Below the pieces are notes generated by a model. That model was not told the DNA's origin, made no database searches, and worked only from the letters and a program-made list of their open reading frames with translations. This document shows, in pieces, positions 1-13,000 of a stretch of 64,000 nucleotides of DNA. The stretch comes from Bedellia somnulentella (Eukaryota; Arthropoda; Insecta; Lepidoptera; Bedelliidae). A program made the translations under genes and the position numbers. How positions within the stretch are numbered: position 1 is the first letter of the stretch; every line of letters starts with the position of its first letter. The stretch is taken from positions 8,382,501 through 8,446,500 of the forward strand of contig OY755197.1 in assembly GCA_963576735.1 (NCBI GenBank). The letters are read 5' to 3'.

Positions 1-894
1 TATTAAAATAACAGAGGGTTCGTTACATGCGCGATACGGAAAACGGATTGAAGAGATGACGTCAATTTACCATGCAAAATAATAATTGACATTTAAGAAT
101 GGAACCATTTCGCATTTACTTTTATTTATGTAAAAACCTACATAATAGCTGCTTTAATATTAACCTTGATAATTTACTACTCAAATAAATGTTTCCAGAT
201 TTCAATCCCGATATCTCTAGAATTACATACACCTTTGTTTTCAATCTGCATATAAATATATGTTTAAACTATCAATTTAAAGCGTTATACAACATAATGA
301 TGTGTATTTGTTCTTGAATTAAAACGAAATGGTTCCTTTAAAATAAGAATATTCAAATGATGAATCTAAAGCGAAGACAATATTCGCGATTTACATGGAG
401 AAAATAAACTTTCGATATGAACGGACAGGCATTGAACATAAAACATTAACCCTTGATAAGACTGATTTTGCCGTAGACTTTTTAATACATTTGGTTCTAA
501 TGCACCACAAGCATAAATAGCATTTTTATATTATAGTAGCTTCTGCATAATAGACACTTTATAGAAAATACCCTACCCGATATATTTTTTGGTAGAAATA
601 TCAAATGAGGTTAATTAACTGCAAAATAATTATTGAAATGAATCTATTATTACATCCACAATTGTCAAAATTACTTACTAATCAAAATATAAACTAAAGG
701 TATAATTATTTTTTTTAAAAAAGAGAAGCAATTTTTCGCTAAAGCCGTAAACAAGTAAACGTGTTATTACGGAATAGTAATTTAAACTAAATATTCTAGT
801 AATAAAAAGTCTAATGGCATCAGCTATAGTTTTAAGGCGTGCAGTCTACCAAGGCTTTAATAAGGGGAGCAAATATAGCGAATTATGCGCCCTA
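1..894. other. 3' flank of the giant gene
   Basis: AT-rich sequence downstream of the stop at 895. It probably contains the 3' UTR. I see no other gene, repeat or RNA here. Confidence 0.4.
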
Positions 895-1077
895 TTATTT
901 CACCTGGTATTTATTATCATCGCAGTCGGGATTAGACACGTCTATATCGTAGCCGTGCCCTACCCGAGGCGAGTCTTGCCCGTCCACTATAAAATGCTTT
1001 TTGGTATCAACTTCGAACATCTTATCAAATATCCTTTGCGCCTCCATATCGGGACTGTAACTGTCTTGCAATGAACC
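895..1077 (-). CDS. Exon 13 of the giant gene, C-terminus and stop
   Basis: Sixty codons and TAA, phase 0, acceptor CTTCAG. It encodes an acidic C-terminus containing EAQRIFDKMFEVDTKKHF and VGHGYDIDVSNPDCDDN. The 187-base intron (1078-1264) has a consensus donor, and the frame matches exactly. Reading through the donor would instead add only three residues (VST) and stop. The spliced version is the more likely protein end because the exon has a clean frame and non-random composition. A possible poly(A) signal on the minus strand lies near 121-126, but it is weak evidence. Confidence 0.75.
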   Translation of the reverse strand, partial: GSLQDSYSPDMEAQRIFDKMFEVDTKKHFIVDGQDSPRVGHGYDIDVSNPDCDDNKYQVK

Positions 1078-4000
1078 CTGAAGTTTTAACATACTGTTGT
1101 ACTTAACATATTATGCTGAAATCTTCTTAATTTCCAAAAATAATACAATAACGTTAATTATACATAGTTATGCGTGTGTCATACATCATACATAAAATAG
1201 ATACAACCAAAGTTATGTTTCGAGTTTTGTTAATAATGTATAATATAAAAATTTAAGTACTTACAAGAACTGTTCTGTCAGCTGTGTCCGATCGGGGTGT
1301 TATCGGTTCTTCGTATGTATAATCTGCTGGCTCCGTTCGCGCTTGCAAGTTCCATGGTTCATTGCCGTCAGAGTCTGATGAACTAGGCACAGGCTTCGAC
1401 TCAGATGACATATCTCGTTCTGCCCACGGGGAATTGATGATTTTGTTCTCTACAAGCTCAGGTGTCGGCCCGGTATTGGAGGTCGCAGTACTGTCAGCTG
1501 TCTGAACCGGTGCTGCGGCGGCGAAATTAAAAGCCTGGAGATTGTGCAATGCTGCTGCTGGTAAACGCACATGTCGGACCCCAGGCCGTGTCAAAACGGG
1601 CTTTAAACCCGCTGGTCCAATCAGTCTTTGCAGTAATAAAGCATTCGCCGCGCCTGCTTCGCCCGGAGGACCACCAACAGTTAATATTTTTGGCCCACGA
1701 TTTGTCACTATCGCAATCTGCTGTCCTCCTTTCATCATTGACATTGGAAGTAAGTAGTTGGCTGGCATCAGTACCGCTGTAGTCGGTTTTCCCGTGGCAC
1801 TTCTAGCAACCGTTATTGTTTGACCATCAGCTAGTATTACATTTCTTGGAGGCATAGGCCGAGCTGCATTAACTGATACTGGAATTTCGTGCTCAAATGT
1901 TAGTTTTCGTGCAACTTTTCTGGGACTGTCTTGTGGTGATTGCGCATCTATGTTACAATTTTCAGTGCAGTCACCCTGCGATGTTCCACAGCTACTGTCT
2001 TCCGAACCCATAGTTCTACTAACGTCATCCCCGGTTATGGGACTGTGCTCTCGAGTGCACCCGGGGCGGCGGGATGAACTCTTTTTACGCTTTGAAGAGC
2101 CAGGATTCGATGGTGGATTAGTCCGGCGACGTGGCGCTGGTTTATCTTTATCTGGAGAATTTTCCACTTGTTCTTTATATTCATTAAGTATATAGAGAAT
2201 TCTTTGAGTCGTTTGTTCGTCTTCAATGGGTTTTTGAGTAGATGTCTTTGGTGGTATTTGATTAATTTTCATCGGGTTGGGCGTACTTGATGGTTTTGGT
2301 CTTGATTTCACAGTTTTTGAAGCAATTTTTACAGACTTTGTTTGACTTGATTCTGTAGAAATGTTATTATCAGATGAAATATTAGGCATATTAGTTGAAG
2401 TAGGAGAATCGGCAATGCCTGAAGAATCTGGTGACCGAACATATGTGGAAGTTGTAGGATTGGTTACCATGGGTTTTCGGGTCACAAAGGATACATTCAT
2501 GGTCGATGTGCTACCCATAGAATAATGTGGTTGCTGATTATTTGCTGGTGAGTTGTTCGATGTTACAACTACATTATCAACGTCTGCAGTAGATGAAAAG
2601 TTCTGGTTATTATTTGGCTGTACTGTGCTTCTTTCTTTAACTTGTTCAAGTACCATGTCAAATTCTCTCAATTGCTCCAGTGTTGACGAGCTAAGTTGCG
2701 ATTCTGTAGTTGGAGGATTTTCTGGAACTTTCACTTGCCTGGCTTGCGGTGGCCTTACTGTTTGTTGTCCAAGAGGGGGTGCAGTTGTTAAAACCAACTG
2801 TTGATATACAGGTTGATTTGTGCCTCCTATCACACTACGCTGTATTTGAAAAAATGAGGGCCTAACCATTCTTGCCCCTGGCACCATCTGCGGTGATTTG
2901 CTTAACATTGGGAGCCTGATTCGCATTTGTGTCAAAACAGGCTGAGGTTGCTGTGTAGACGGATTTTCATTCTGCGACTTCATTTCTTCAGAGTTATTGT
3001 CAGAGCTAGACTGCGGTTGCGGAACAATTTTTATAATGGATTGCTCAATCTCATTTTGACCTCCGTATTTAATTTCACTTTGCTGCTTAGGTGCTGATTC
3101 ATCAACTAATTCAGTACTGGGTACAGTAATGAGGTTTATTGTTTGTCCCCCACCAATATTAACGGGAATTTGTCTAGTGTATATAACACCGCCATGCATC
3201 GTTTGAATGTTCATTGGTGCTATTGTCTGTTTAATTTGTTGGACTATAGAAGATGATTGCTGGGAAGTCGTGACTGGGTTATTACGCAATAATAACGGAG
3301 GACTACCTGTCGGACCCATATGGTCTACATTTAATGTGTTCTCATTTGACGGAGAATCATGGGATTCGGTGTTATTTACTGGAGATGACATATTTATGTT
3401 ACTGTTATTATCGTTAGATTTTTCACTACCATCTTGAAACACCGGTTTACCAAAAGCTTGATTAAATTTAGGTAGACTAGTAGATTTCGCAATAATTTTG
3501 TTAGATGCTTTGTTTGTTGAACTTTGAATGAACTTGGCATAATTTTCTTCATAAATAGAACGTGATTTTATTTCATGAGCGCCATTTGCTTCTTTAGGTG
3601 GTAAGTTGCTCATTGTTGGGACATGGACCTGATCTTGTGGTTCTTGTTTCTGATTCGACGCCTGGATATTTGGTGTCTCAATGGGTTGCAAGCGGAGGAC
3701 CATACTTCTTTGATGTGGGGCATTTAAATGAATGGACTTACCATCAGCAGATTTACATACAAATTGTACCATCTTTTGTTCGTTTGAACCTTGAACGTTT
3801 GCCAAATTCGTCAAAAGATTTACACGTTTAAGAATTTGGGCAGCATTCGCATTTTTTTGGTTGCCAGTATTCACAATGTGCAGCAGTTGATTTCCCCCTT
3901 GTTGTAAACCAGCTTCCATTAAAGATATACTTCCAAATGCATTTTGTGCTTGTACATTTGCATTATTATTCCCCCCTGCCGATTTATTTTGCACTATATG

Positions 4001-7000
4001 GAGAACTTGAGTTGAATTTGGTGCATTTATAACGGACTGTTGAGAATTGTCAATCAGGGTCATTTGGTTTCCATTTGCATTTTTACTTTGAACAATGTGT
4101 AGTACTTGTGGGGTTGCGTTTGTGTTTTGCGTCATCTGATTATCCGTTCCAAGAGTTTGATTTAATGGTGGTGGAAGAATTTGAGCCAAAGCTTGTTGTA
4201 ATGCAGCAGCATTTATTGACGTTTTTTGAAAAGTGTTTTCCGATGTTTGGCCTGAATTGCCTGACTCCGGATGGATAATTTTTTGGGATAAAATATTAAG
4301 TAATGGATGTTGTTCCGGAGAAGGTATCTCCGATTCTGAAGACGTTGTGATTCCAGCAGCATTCATAGCATGTGCTATTTGGTCAGTTTTTTCAGGTGCA
4401 CCGTTTTCTTGTTTTTCTTGCTTGCAATTATCTGTATCTGCCATATGTTGCTGGGTTTCAGTGTTAAAGTTTACGTTATTTTGACTTGCTGTTACTTCAT
4501 TCTCATCATTTGGCAAACTATTAGAATCAAAATAGAAATCAACTGGTTGATCCGAATCACTAATGGTATTATTTACATTTTGTTCATTTACAATATCTTG
4601 CTCTTTGCTGTGTTCATTACATATTTCTACTGACTTTGGTATAATATTTTGTTCAGTAATTCCTTGCTGCTTTGGAGGCAATGATTCTTCATCAGTTGGA
4701 GTACTATGCATTAAAGGTAGTGATAAGTCTGCGTTGGTTAGTTCAGTATATTCAGCTCTTGTAATACTTTGATTATTATCGCTTTGAGGACTATTTTCAA
4801 CTGAACATTGAGATGGACTCGCGTCTGACACTTGAGTAACCCTCGGATCGCATGTGATAGGGTTTTGAGCGGCTGCACTAACAGGCAATTGCCCAACTTG
4901 AACTACTTGTACGATAGTCGTTGTAGTTGATGGAGCGAAGAATTCGGTTCCATATAGACCAGGAATATTGTCAAAAAGATTATAAGAACCTTTTTTCAAA
5001 GAATCTTTTGTTTCTTCAGTACTAGGCTCTATTTTCATATGTTGGAAGTAATTACGGATTTTATTCTTCAACTGTATCATGGACACATACTTTTGAATTT
5101 TAAAAATCTGATCGTCAAGTTCATTTTCAACGAAGTTTTGTTTTTTGGACATTAAACACGGCTGATAATGTTTTACGTCCGACAGAGTCACAGCCGAATA
5201 TTCTAAATTACCATCTACTTTTATCAAATTTTGATCGACTCTGCCGGACCCCTCACCAAAACCCATTTTAAAGTTGGTTTCTTTGGTTTCGTTTAACTTC
5301 GAGTTATTGGTTGATTCAGGATCGTTTTCAGAAATCTCTTCCACAAAAGACTGATTTAAAGGGTCGCTAATCATAGATAAACTATTTTCGCCATCGTCGA
5401 ATATATCAATTTTATCCTCACTTGATTGTTCTTTAGTTTCTGGATCTTGTGATTCTGTTCTACGAACCGAAGGCCAATTTTGAATAAGTTCTTGTGTATC
5501 AAAGTGGTCTTTATGAAATGGTATGGAATAGGATATTTTCAACTTGTCGACGTAATCAAATACCTTTTTGTATTCTTTCATATATGAAACTTGCGCTATA
5601 GATTCAGCAGTCTGTTTAGGAAAGTCTATATTTTTGCTTTTTCTGTACTTCTTATTTTTTTGGTCAGCGTCTCTGATATTTAGTTTTCGTTTAAGAGACT
5701 TTTGCTCGTATGTTTTTTGTGGAGTTAAAACACACAAGTCTTCATTTAAATATAGTACATCTTCATTAGTATCCAGCATATCTTCAATATTGTTGAAGAC
5801 AGACTGGGCAGCTTTTAAGTTTTCTTCGCAAGGAGATTCGTCTGTTTCTATTTCTGGTATACGACTTTGTGTGTCATCTGTGTCTTGAGCACTACACTCA
5901 TCAGCTATGTTATCAGAAACTGCTGCAAGTTCATAACCTTCCACAGGACTAAAAACGTAACAAGTTCCTAGTTCTGGATCTTTATATTCTATGCCTCTTA
6001 AAACTAACCCAGATGGGAACTTTCTTTCTGCTGTCAATTCGTCAGTTTTTGCACAAAATTCTTTTTCTGTGTTATCTACCAGATAAGAAGTGGTTTCAGA
6101 TACTTCTTTATGGAAGTGTTTGCCCTGATCGTTCACCTTAAGCTCAGTCTGACATGTTAATACTTGTTTTAAATCGTTAGTTGTTATACCACCATCCATC
6201 TTACTGTCTTCGCTTAATTGATGGTTATGATCGACTGGTAGATCTCGAGGAGGTTCAGTCTCTTTGGAAATACATTCTTTCATATTTTTAACCTCAATTT
6301 TAGTTAAGAATGGTGTATTTGCAATAGTACAATGTGCTTCTTTTGCTACTGTATCTGCGTCGCAAATTTGCAAGTTAGGTATTATTTTACACACACTTTC
6401 GTGTTCAACCGTTATTACTTCAACATTCTCATAAGCCTGATTTATTCTACACGCCTCCATTGACTCATTACTTTTGTCGTTTTGCTTTCTACTGCTATCG
6501 TTATGATTTGTATCTATACTGTTAATAGTAACGCAACTTAAGTCACGAGAATGATTGTTTTGAATGTCCACCTGATCTGCCAAATATACAACTTTATCGT
6601 CAACGTTACATAAATCACTTAATTGTTCATTCGTTTCATTTAGTGTTTTATAAATGGTGCTGTCTGTATCTATGTTGACCAAAGCCGTATGGCACAGTTT
6701 ATTATTGATATCGGTTTTGCTATTACAACTTAGATCTAACTCATTTAAATTCGTGCAGTTTTTAGTCATTTCTATTATTTCATTCGCTTTGGTAGTTTCA
6801 GAACTTTCGATTGGTTCTGGTGTCAAATTATCGAATGGCAAAACAGCACTTACAATATTAATTGGGTTTTTATGTGGCTTTTCCATAATTACAACTTTTG
6901 TATTGGTACAACAAGTTTCTTGGTCTGAGCTTTTTATCTCGCGAAAAGCTGCAGCACAATCTTCTTTTTCTATTGTTTCTATATCAATTGGAACAGCTTT

Positions 7001-10000
7001 GCCTTGTTGATCCAAGTCGTAAGTTTCATTCGCATTGCAGAACTTGACACATGATAAAGATGTATCCACTATCATACTATCAGACTGTGTTAGACCGGAA
7101 ACTGATTCGTTCAATTCAGTTTTAATTATTACAGGTAGTTTATTAACTCCATTAGACAAATTGGGATATTCTGTAACCACAGTATTTACCTTGGAGTTAC
7201 TTAGGTCGATATTATCTTTCATGCATTCTTCTTTCAATAAGTGACTATCATATCCATTTAGATCTTGTCTAACTTGGTTTCTATTTATTTCTTCTCTATA
7301 TGCTACCGACTCGTCATTACATTTGATCATTTCAGTCTCTAATTTATTAACAGTAGTAGGATCAAATTCTTGGTTTTTAAAAGCTAGATTCGCCTTATTT
7401 ATTGTTTTTAAATGCTCAGCCATAATAATCTCGGGCTTTTCCATGACAATAGTATTGTCTTCACTTATTTTGTCATTTGAAAAAGGTAATTCAAAGGAAC
7501 TATAACAGGTATTCGACGTTCCTTGCTCCCATCCAAATTTATCACAGTTCTTACCAATTTCTTTACAATGGGAGTCGCTTAAAAGGGAACGACTATCTTC
7601 GGATTCATAGGCATCAAATTCAATATTTAATTTTGATTCATTCGTTTCCTTTAGTTCAACCATATGACTTTCAACAATAATCTGGTTGTGCGGTAAATCG
7701 TTTATTTGTTGGGTGGCATTAATAATATTGGGAAGTAAACTGGTGTTGATTGCTGCATTGCTGGAATGATGGTTTTCAATAACATTATATTCTAATGGAT
7801 CAAAGGGAGTAGACGATTTTAATTTAATTTGAGAGGCTTCAGAAATCATCCTTCCTATGTCGATTATGTCTTCATTTTGAGTGGTTATTTCATTTGTATT
7901 ACCAGAGTTCAGCTTAATTGCAGTCAAGTTTAATTGTTTAGTTAAGTCTTGCTTCGTAGTATCGCCTAGCTTTTGTATTTTTTTATTTGTATGTTGTGAA
8001 TCTCTTCGCCTTTTTCTTTTGAGATTTTGATGCTTATCGTTATAGTTTAGACTGGTTATTATATTCAATACCTCGACGCAATTTACATAATTTATGACTA
8101 ACCCCGTGAGACTTGGTACATCTCTATGGATCTCTATTAAATTAGGTGTTTTACTCATTTCGAAGCAATAAGCTTGATGCCTTTTATGTATGTTTTCTTT
8201 TGTAGCATTCCAATCTGCCTCGCACTTATTGACATAGTCATAGGGTTCAAATCTTCTCAAATCCGTTTGCTTCTGATTTTTGCCAATCTGGCCTATAAGT
8301 TCGAACATTTCTATTACTGGTGAAGTGCATCTATCGAAACTATCGTCAAAAAATAGCTCACTATCAGAACTCAGCAGTAATGCCTCTGCATCATCCCACG
8401 CGAAGTTATGTAAAATTGATGGTGAAGGACATCTGGTGCTTATATCGGGTTTTTGTAAATTATTAGAGCGATTTGCTACAGTTTCATCACAACGGATCAG
8501 TTTTACTTGACATTCTTTTGTCATCATTTTCCGCATTTTGTATTGTTCTACTAGTTTGTCACATTTAACAAGGTTAACATAACATGTCTTCAATGAGTCT
8601 CCCCTTTCGTTATCTTCCATTATACTTGCTTCGTCATCTGGAATCTCAATCACAGTGTCTAAATCTAAGGAGATGCCCAAATCGTTTAAAAGATTACTCT
8701 TTAATTCACAAATTTTTTGTTCTGATTTCTTTGGCATATTTTTTGGAATATCCAAACTGATGTCTCTTAACAAGGCGTCAGTAAGAGACGCAATTTTTTC
8801 GTCAGTATTTGTGTCATTACAAATAGAAGTTAGTTTTACTGGCGGCAAGGAGTCTTCTGATTCACTTGATACTTCTAGATTTTCATTTTCTGTATTAGAT
8901 AATGCACACTTGTATCCCGAGTTTTTCTCAGTTAAAGTTGCAACATCCTCTGATAATGAAGACATGTGTTTTAGTTGAGCAGAAGGAGCACTTTCATTTT
9001 TAACATTATTATGGCTTTTAGTATTTTCTCGTGGCTGTTCTGGAATTTTAACATCGTCGTCATCGTCACTTAGTAAAATGGGTTCAGGAATCGGAATACA
9101 TTTAACTTTTGATACTTGAACTACTTCCTTCTCTCTGACTTTAACATTTAGGCGATGATTTTTTTGTTCTACCTGGTTGCTATAGATCAATGACCTAATT
9201 GATTCTTGAGCGAAAAGAGTTTTTAAATTAATTTCTGTCTCTCCGTATAAAGTTACTTTAAATACTCTGCCACCCATAATGCGTATTTTTACATATTTAC
9301 CAGCTTTGCAGCCTTTTCCAGCAGGAATATCAACGACACTTACAATCGCAATGTCATCTTTGGAAATTTTAATGGGTTCTGTCATACTGCTGCTGCTGGG
9401 CCCGGGATTGATATGATTTTTTGGGCTCGCAATTGTGTTTTCAGACTTGTCCTTTGTATTGCCCAATAACATTGAATCAACAATGCTTTGTTTAAAATTA
9501 TTAGATTCAAAACTGACTGGCGCAACGCCTTTGTATTCCTTTACAGAATTCAATTCTTTTGTATTCGATGTTTTTAGTGTAACTTTATCTTTTGCAATTA
9601 CTTTAGGTACATTATTGTTGGAAGTTTTGTCTGATTTACTCGATGTAGTTCCCACAGTACTCACTCCATCACTTGATCTACAAATTCTTTTCCGTTGTGA
9701 ATTAACAACAGAAACTTCAGGTATCAATTTATGAGTTTTTATGTGACTCTGCGTAATCGTATTTTTAGAAGATACGTTTGAAAAAGGTTCAAGTTTTTCT
9801 ACTGATTTAGTGCAACTGGTGGTTTTTTTGCATACTTCATTGTTTTTAGAATCATCCTGAGAGGAAATAGTGCTAGACTTAGAGGCTGTCATCTTTTCAT
9901 GGACAGTTTTCTTACAATGTGCCGTGGAAATACTGATATCTTCTTTGCCATTTTGTTTTGCACCTTTTTTATTTTTCTTGAGTATCAGTGATGAGTCGGA

Positions 10001-13000
10001 TAAATTCTTCTTTAATTCTTTATTCTTAGAGGTTTGTTTAGTCTGTCTGCTTGATGGTGTTTCCAAGTAATCATCCGTTTTATTATGATCTTTGCTTACA
10101 TTGTTGGTTTCACCTAACGTTACAATATTATTGTTATCTAGAATGTCTGGAGTTTTCGAAGAACTTTGTTTTAAAATAGTTGTCATAATAAGAGATTCTT
10201 CAAAGTCTAATAAATTGTTACAAGGCAATTTTGTCTGAATTTTTGATTGCTCAGGTAAATTCTCCTGCTGTGTGTTGGTAGTTTTATTTTGGTTATTTGA
10301 TTTTAAATCAATACCGACAGGCTCGACTACTTTAGAAACCTTGATGTCAGCTGCAGAAGTTTTATTATATATGTTGTTTTTCTTTTTAAAGTTTTCTATA
10401 TTTTTTATTTCTTTTTCTAATTTATTTGAGGAACGTAGGAGTATTCTTCGGGTACTCGAAACTTGATTTTCTTTTTCACCAGAACATTCTAGTTTATTGT
10501 TTATCATATTTTTTGAAATAGCGATATCAGTAGTTTTAGTCGAAGTATTTTCCTTTAACTTCTTATTACATATTTTGTTATCTACTTTATCATCTTTCAC
10601 AAAACTTTCTTTTTGTTTCAATACAGTGTTATGACAAGGTTGAATTAATCGTTCATATTTAAGGGGTATCGGGGGATAATAACAACGATGATTAGTTTCT
10701 CTGTTCATAATAGCTTCCCTTTTTTTCTTAACTCTTTCAATATCTTTGTTCTCTTTTTTTATTATTTTAACCAATTTGATTTTTTTCTCAATTTGTTTAT
10801 TATCTCTTTTTTCTGTTTCTACTTCTTTACTGCACGACATTTTTTCTTGCACTTCAGATAAAACTTTTCTGTCTGCATTTTTCTCTTCGTTAGATATGAT
10901 ATTTCTATCACTAGGGCCATTTATCACTTCTAATTTCGGTGTATCTGTTGTTTTCGCCGACAAAACTTGCGTTCCACTTATACAAAGATTTGAATGTAGC
11001 TTATTATCTTCCTTGTACTGAGCTTTATTGATAGTAGAGGGTTGGCTTTGCGTCAAATGATTGTATGAAACATTAGTTGCTACATTACCAACAATAATAT
11101 TACTTATTACAGGTGCATTATACTGCGTCGTTTGAAAAGAAGCAAGACTAAGAGCCGCGTTGGGTATACAAGGATTCGTATACAGAGTAGTTGTTTGTAC
11201 AATGCCAGGGTTTATAACAACGAGATTTGGTGCACTTTGTATAGGCAAAGCAGTAGCTAAATTAGTATTTACAATATTCACTGCATTATTCAACACTATA
11301 TTACATGGTAAAAACTGAGTGGACACATTTTGGTGTACTTGTGTCGTTGTTATATTACGTGGTTGGGGGATCTTATTGAACTGCACTTGCGAAGTTTGTA
11401 GGTTCAATTTCTGAGTCATTATATTTGTGTTATCACTTTCACAATTTTGACGCTTAGGCATTTTCGTTGAGTATATTCCATCAACAGTACCCGATTTGAA
11501 AACGGATTCGCAAATTTTACCGACAGGCCCTTTTTGATGAATCCTTTTATGAGTATGGGCTATAGTCAATTCTTCATCGGACAAATCATGAATTTCCTTT
11601 AGTAGATCATGATCCATCAGTTCATGCAATAAATCATAATCATCCGTTTTATCATAGTGTGGTGGATTTTTTATCATCTTATTACTGACTTTCTTTGCTT
11701 GCGTAGGCTGCATATGAGGTATTTCAATAGTTGGCTTTTTAATTATCACTGTGTTAACTGGTTTCGTTTGTGGAACTTGAATTTGATTAGTTACTATTGC
11801 AGATTTTTGCAACTTTTCAGTACATTTGACCACATTTGATTTTGGTTCGTTTTTCAGTATCACTATTGTAGTCTTTGTGTCTCGCTGTTTCTGGCTGTCT
11901 ACCATGGTTTTACTTTCCTGTTTTACCACATTCGCAGTATCAGTTTTCGATATCCTCTGTGATCTTAATGATTTATAAGAAGGATCATCTTTATGTAATG
12001 CCAATTTCAAAGCATTTGGACCTCTACTTGGTGTTTTATGAGAGAGTATAGCATCCATTACCTTCTCCCAATCTTGGGGTAATTTTTTTGGTTGTTGGGC
12101 AGAATCACTTTCAGCTTTCTTCATATCACAAGTTCTACTTGTCTTAGATATTCTAGCCAACGGAGGGCAAGCTGGGCCTACATTGGCTATAATAGTATTT
12201 TCAGAACGTTGTACATGGCCAGAAGATTTGTTGCTTATCGTATTACTACTACTTTTACTACTAATAGATTGTGCTAAGGCAACACTGTTCGCCTGACTTG
12301 CAAATTGTGCATTATTCAATGTATTCAATTTATTCTTTTGTTGAAGTAAGCTAACCATATCACTTTGGTTTAAATTAATTGGTGTTGTAATATTAGATTG
12401 TAACACTGGTATGTTTGGTTGAGTGGAATGACTTAGTTTTGCATTTACGCTGGAAGAAGGAAGCACTTCGTTTGTATCGCTTTTTAAGATTTTAGGTCGT
12501 CGTCTTATTTCCAATTCTTTTAGTTTTTTAAACTCAGATATGTGCCTCTCTAGTTCTTCAGATATCAAATCTTGTTCAGTCTTTTGCTTGACAGTTTTAT
12601 TTTTAGCTTCAGTCTGTTTATTCTTATGCATGTAACTTAGCCTCGAGAAAGTGTTTGGTGCATTTTCGACTTTCTTCGCGATATTTTGTTTGGCACATAG
12701 TTTGTTAATTTCAGACTTCGGAATGTCTGAATTATTACTACTACGCACCACTGTCACATTCGTTGGCATCAATCTTGATGAAGTCCCTTGATCTTGCCAG
12801 CTACTTAAGTACGTCGTCAAATCTTTCAATCCTAAAGATAACGCTTCACTTTTGCTCTCTACGCTTGTTTTAGGTGCTTGTTTTATAACAGTTTCAATAG
12901 GTGCTTTGACATTTCTGGTCACTACTTGGTTTGACTGGACATTTACGGAAGAATTATTAGTACTTAATCCAGAACTGCCAGCTACATTTACGCTGGTGTT

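Noticed and set aside
814..1074. Plus-strand frame of 86 codons
   Set aside because: It lies opposite exon 13 of the giant gene, with no recognisable protein and no splice logic of its own.
5568..5888. Plus-strand frames inside the 12.65-kb exon
   Set aside because: They are complements of Ser/Asn/Lys-rich codons, giving Leu/Phe/Ser-rich strings typical of antisense shadows.
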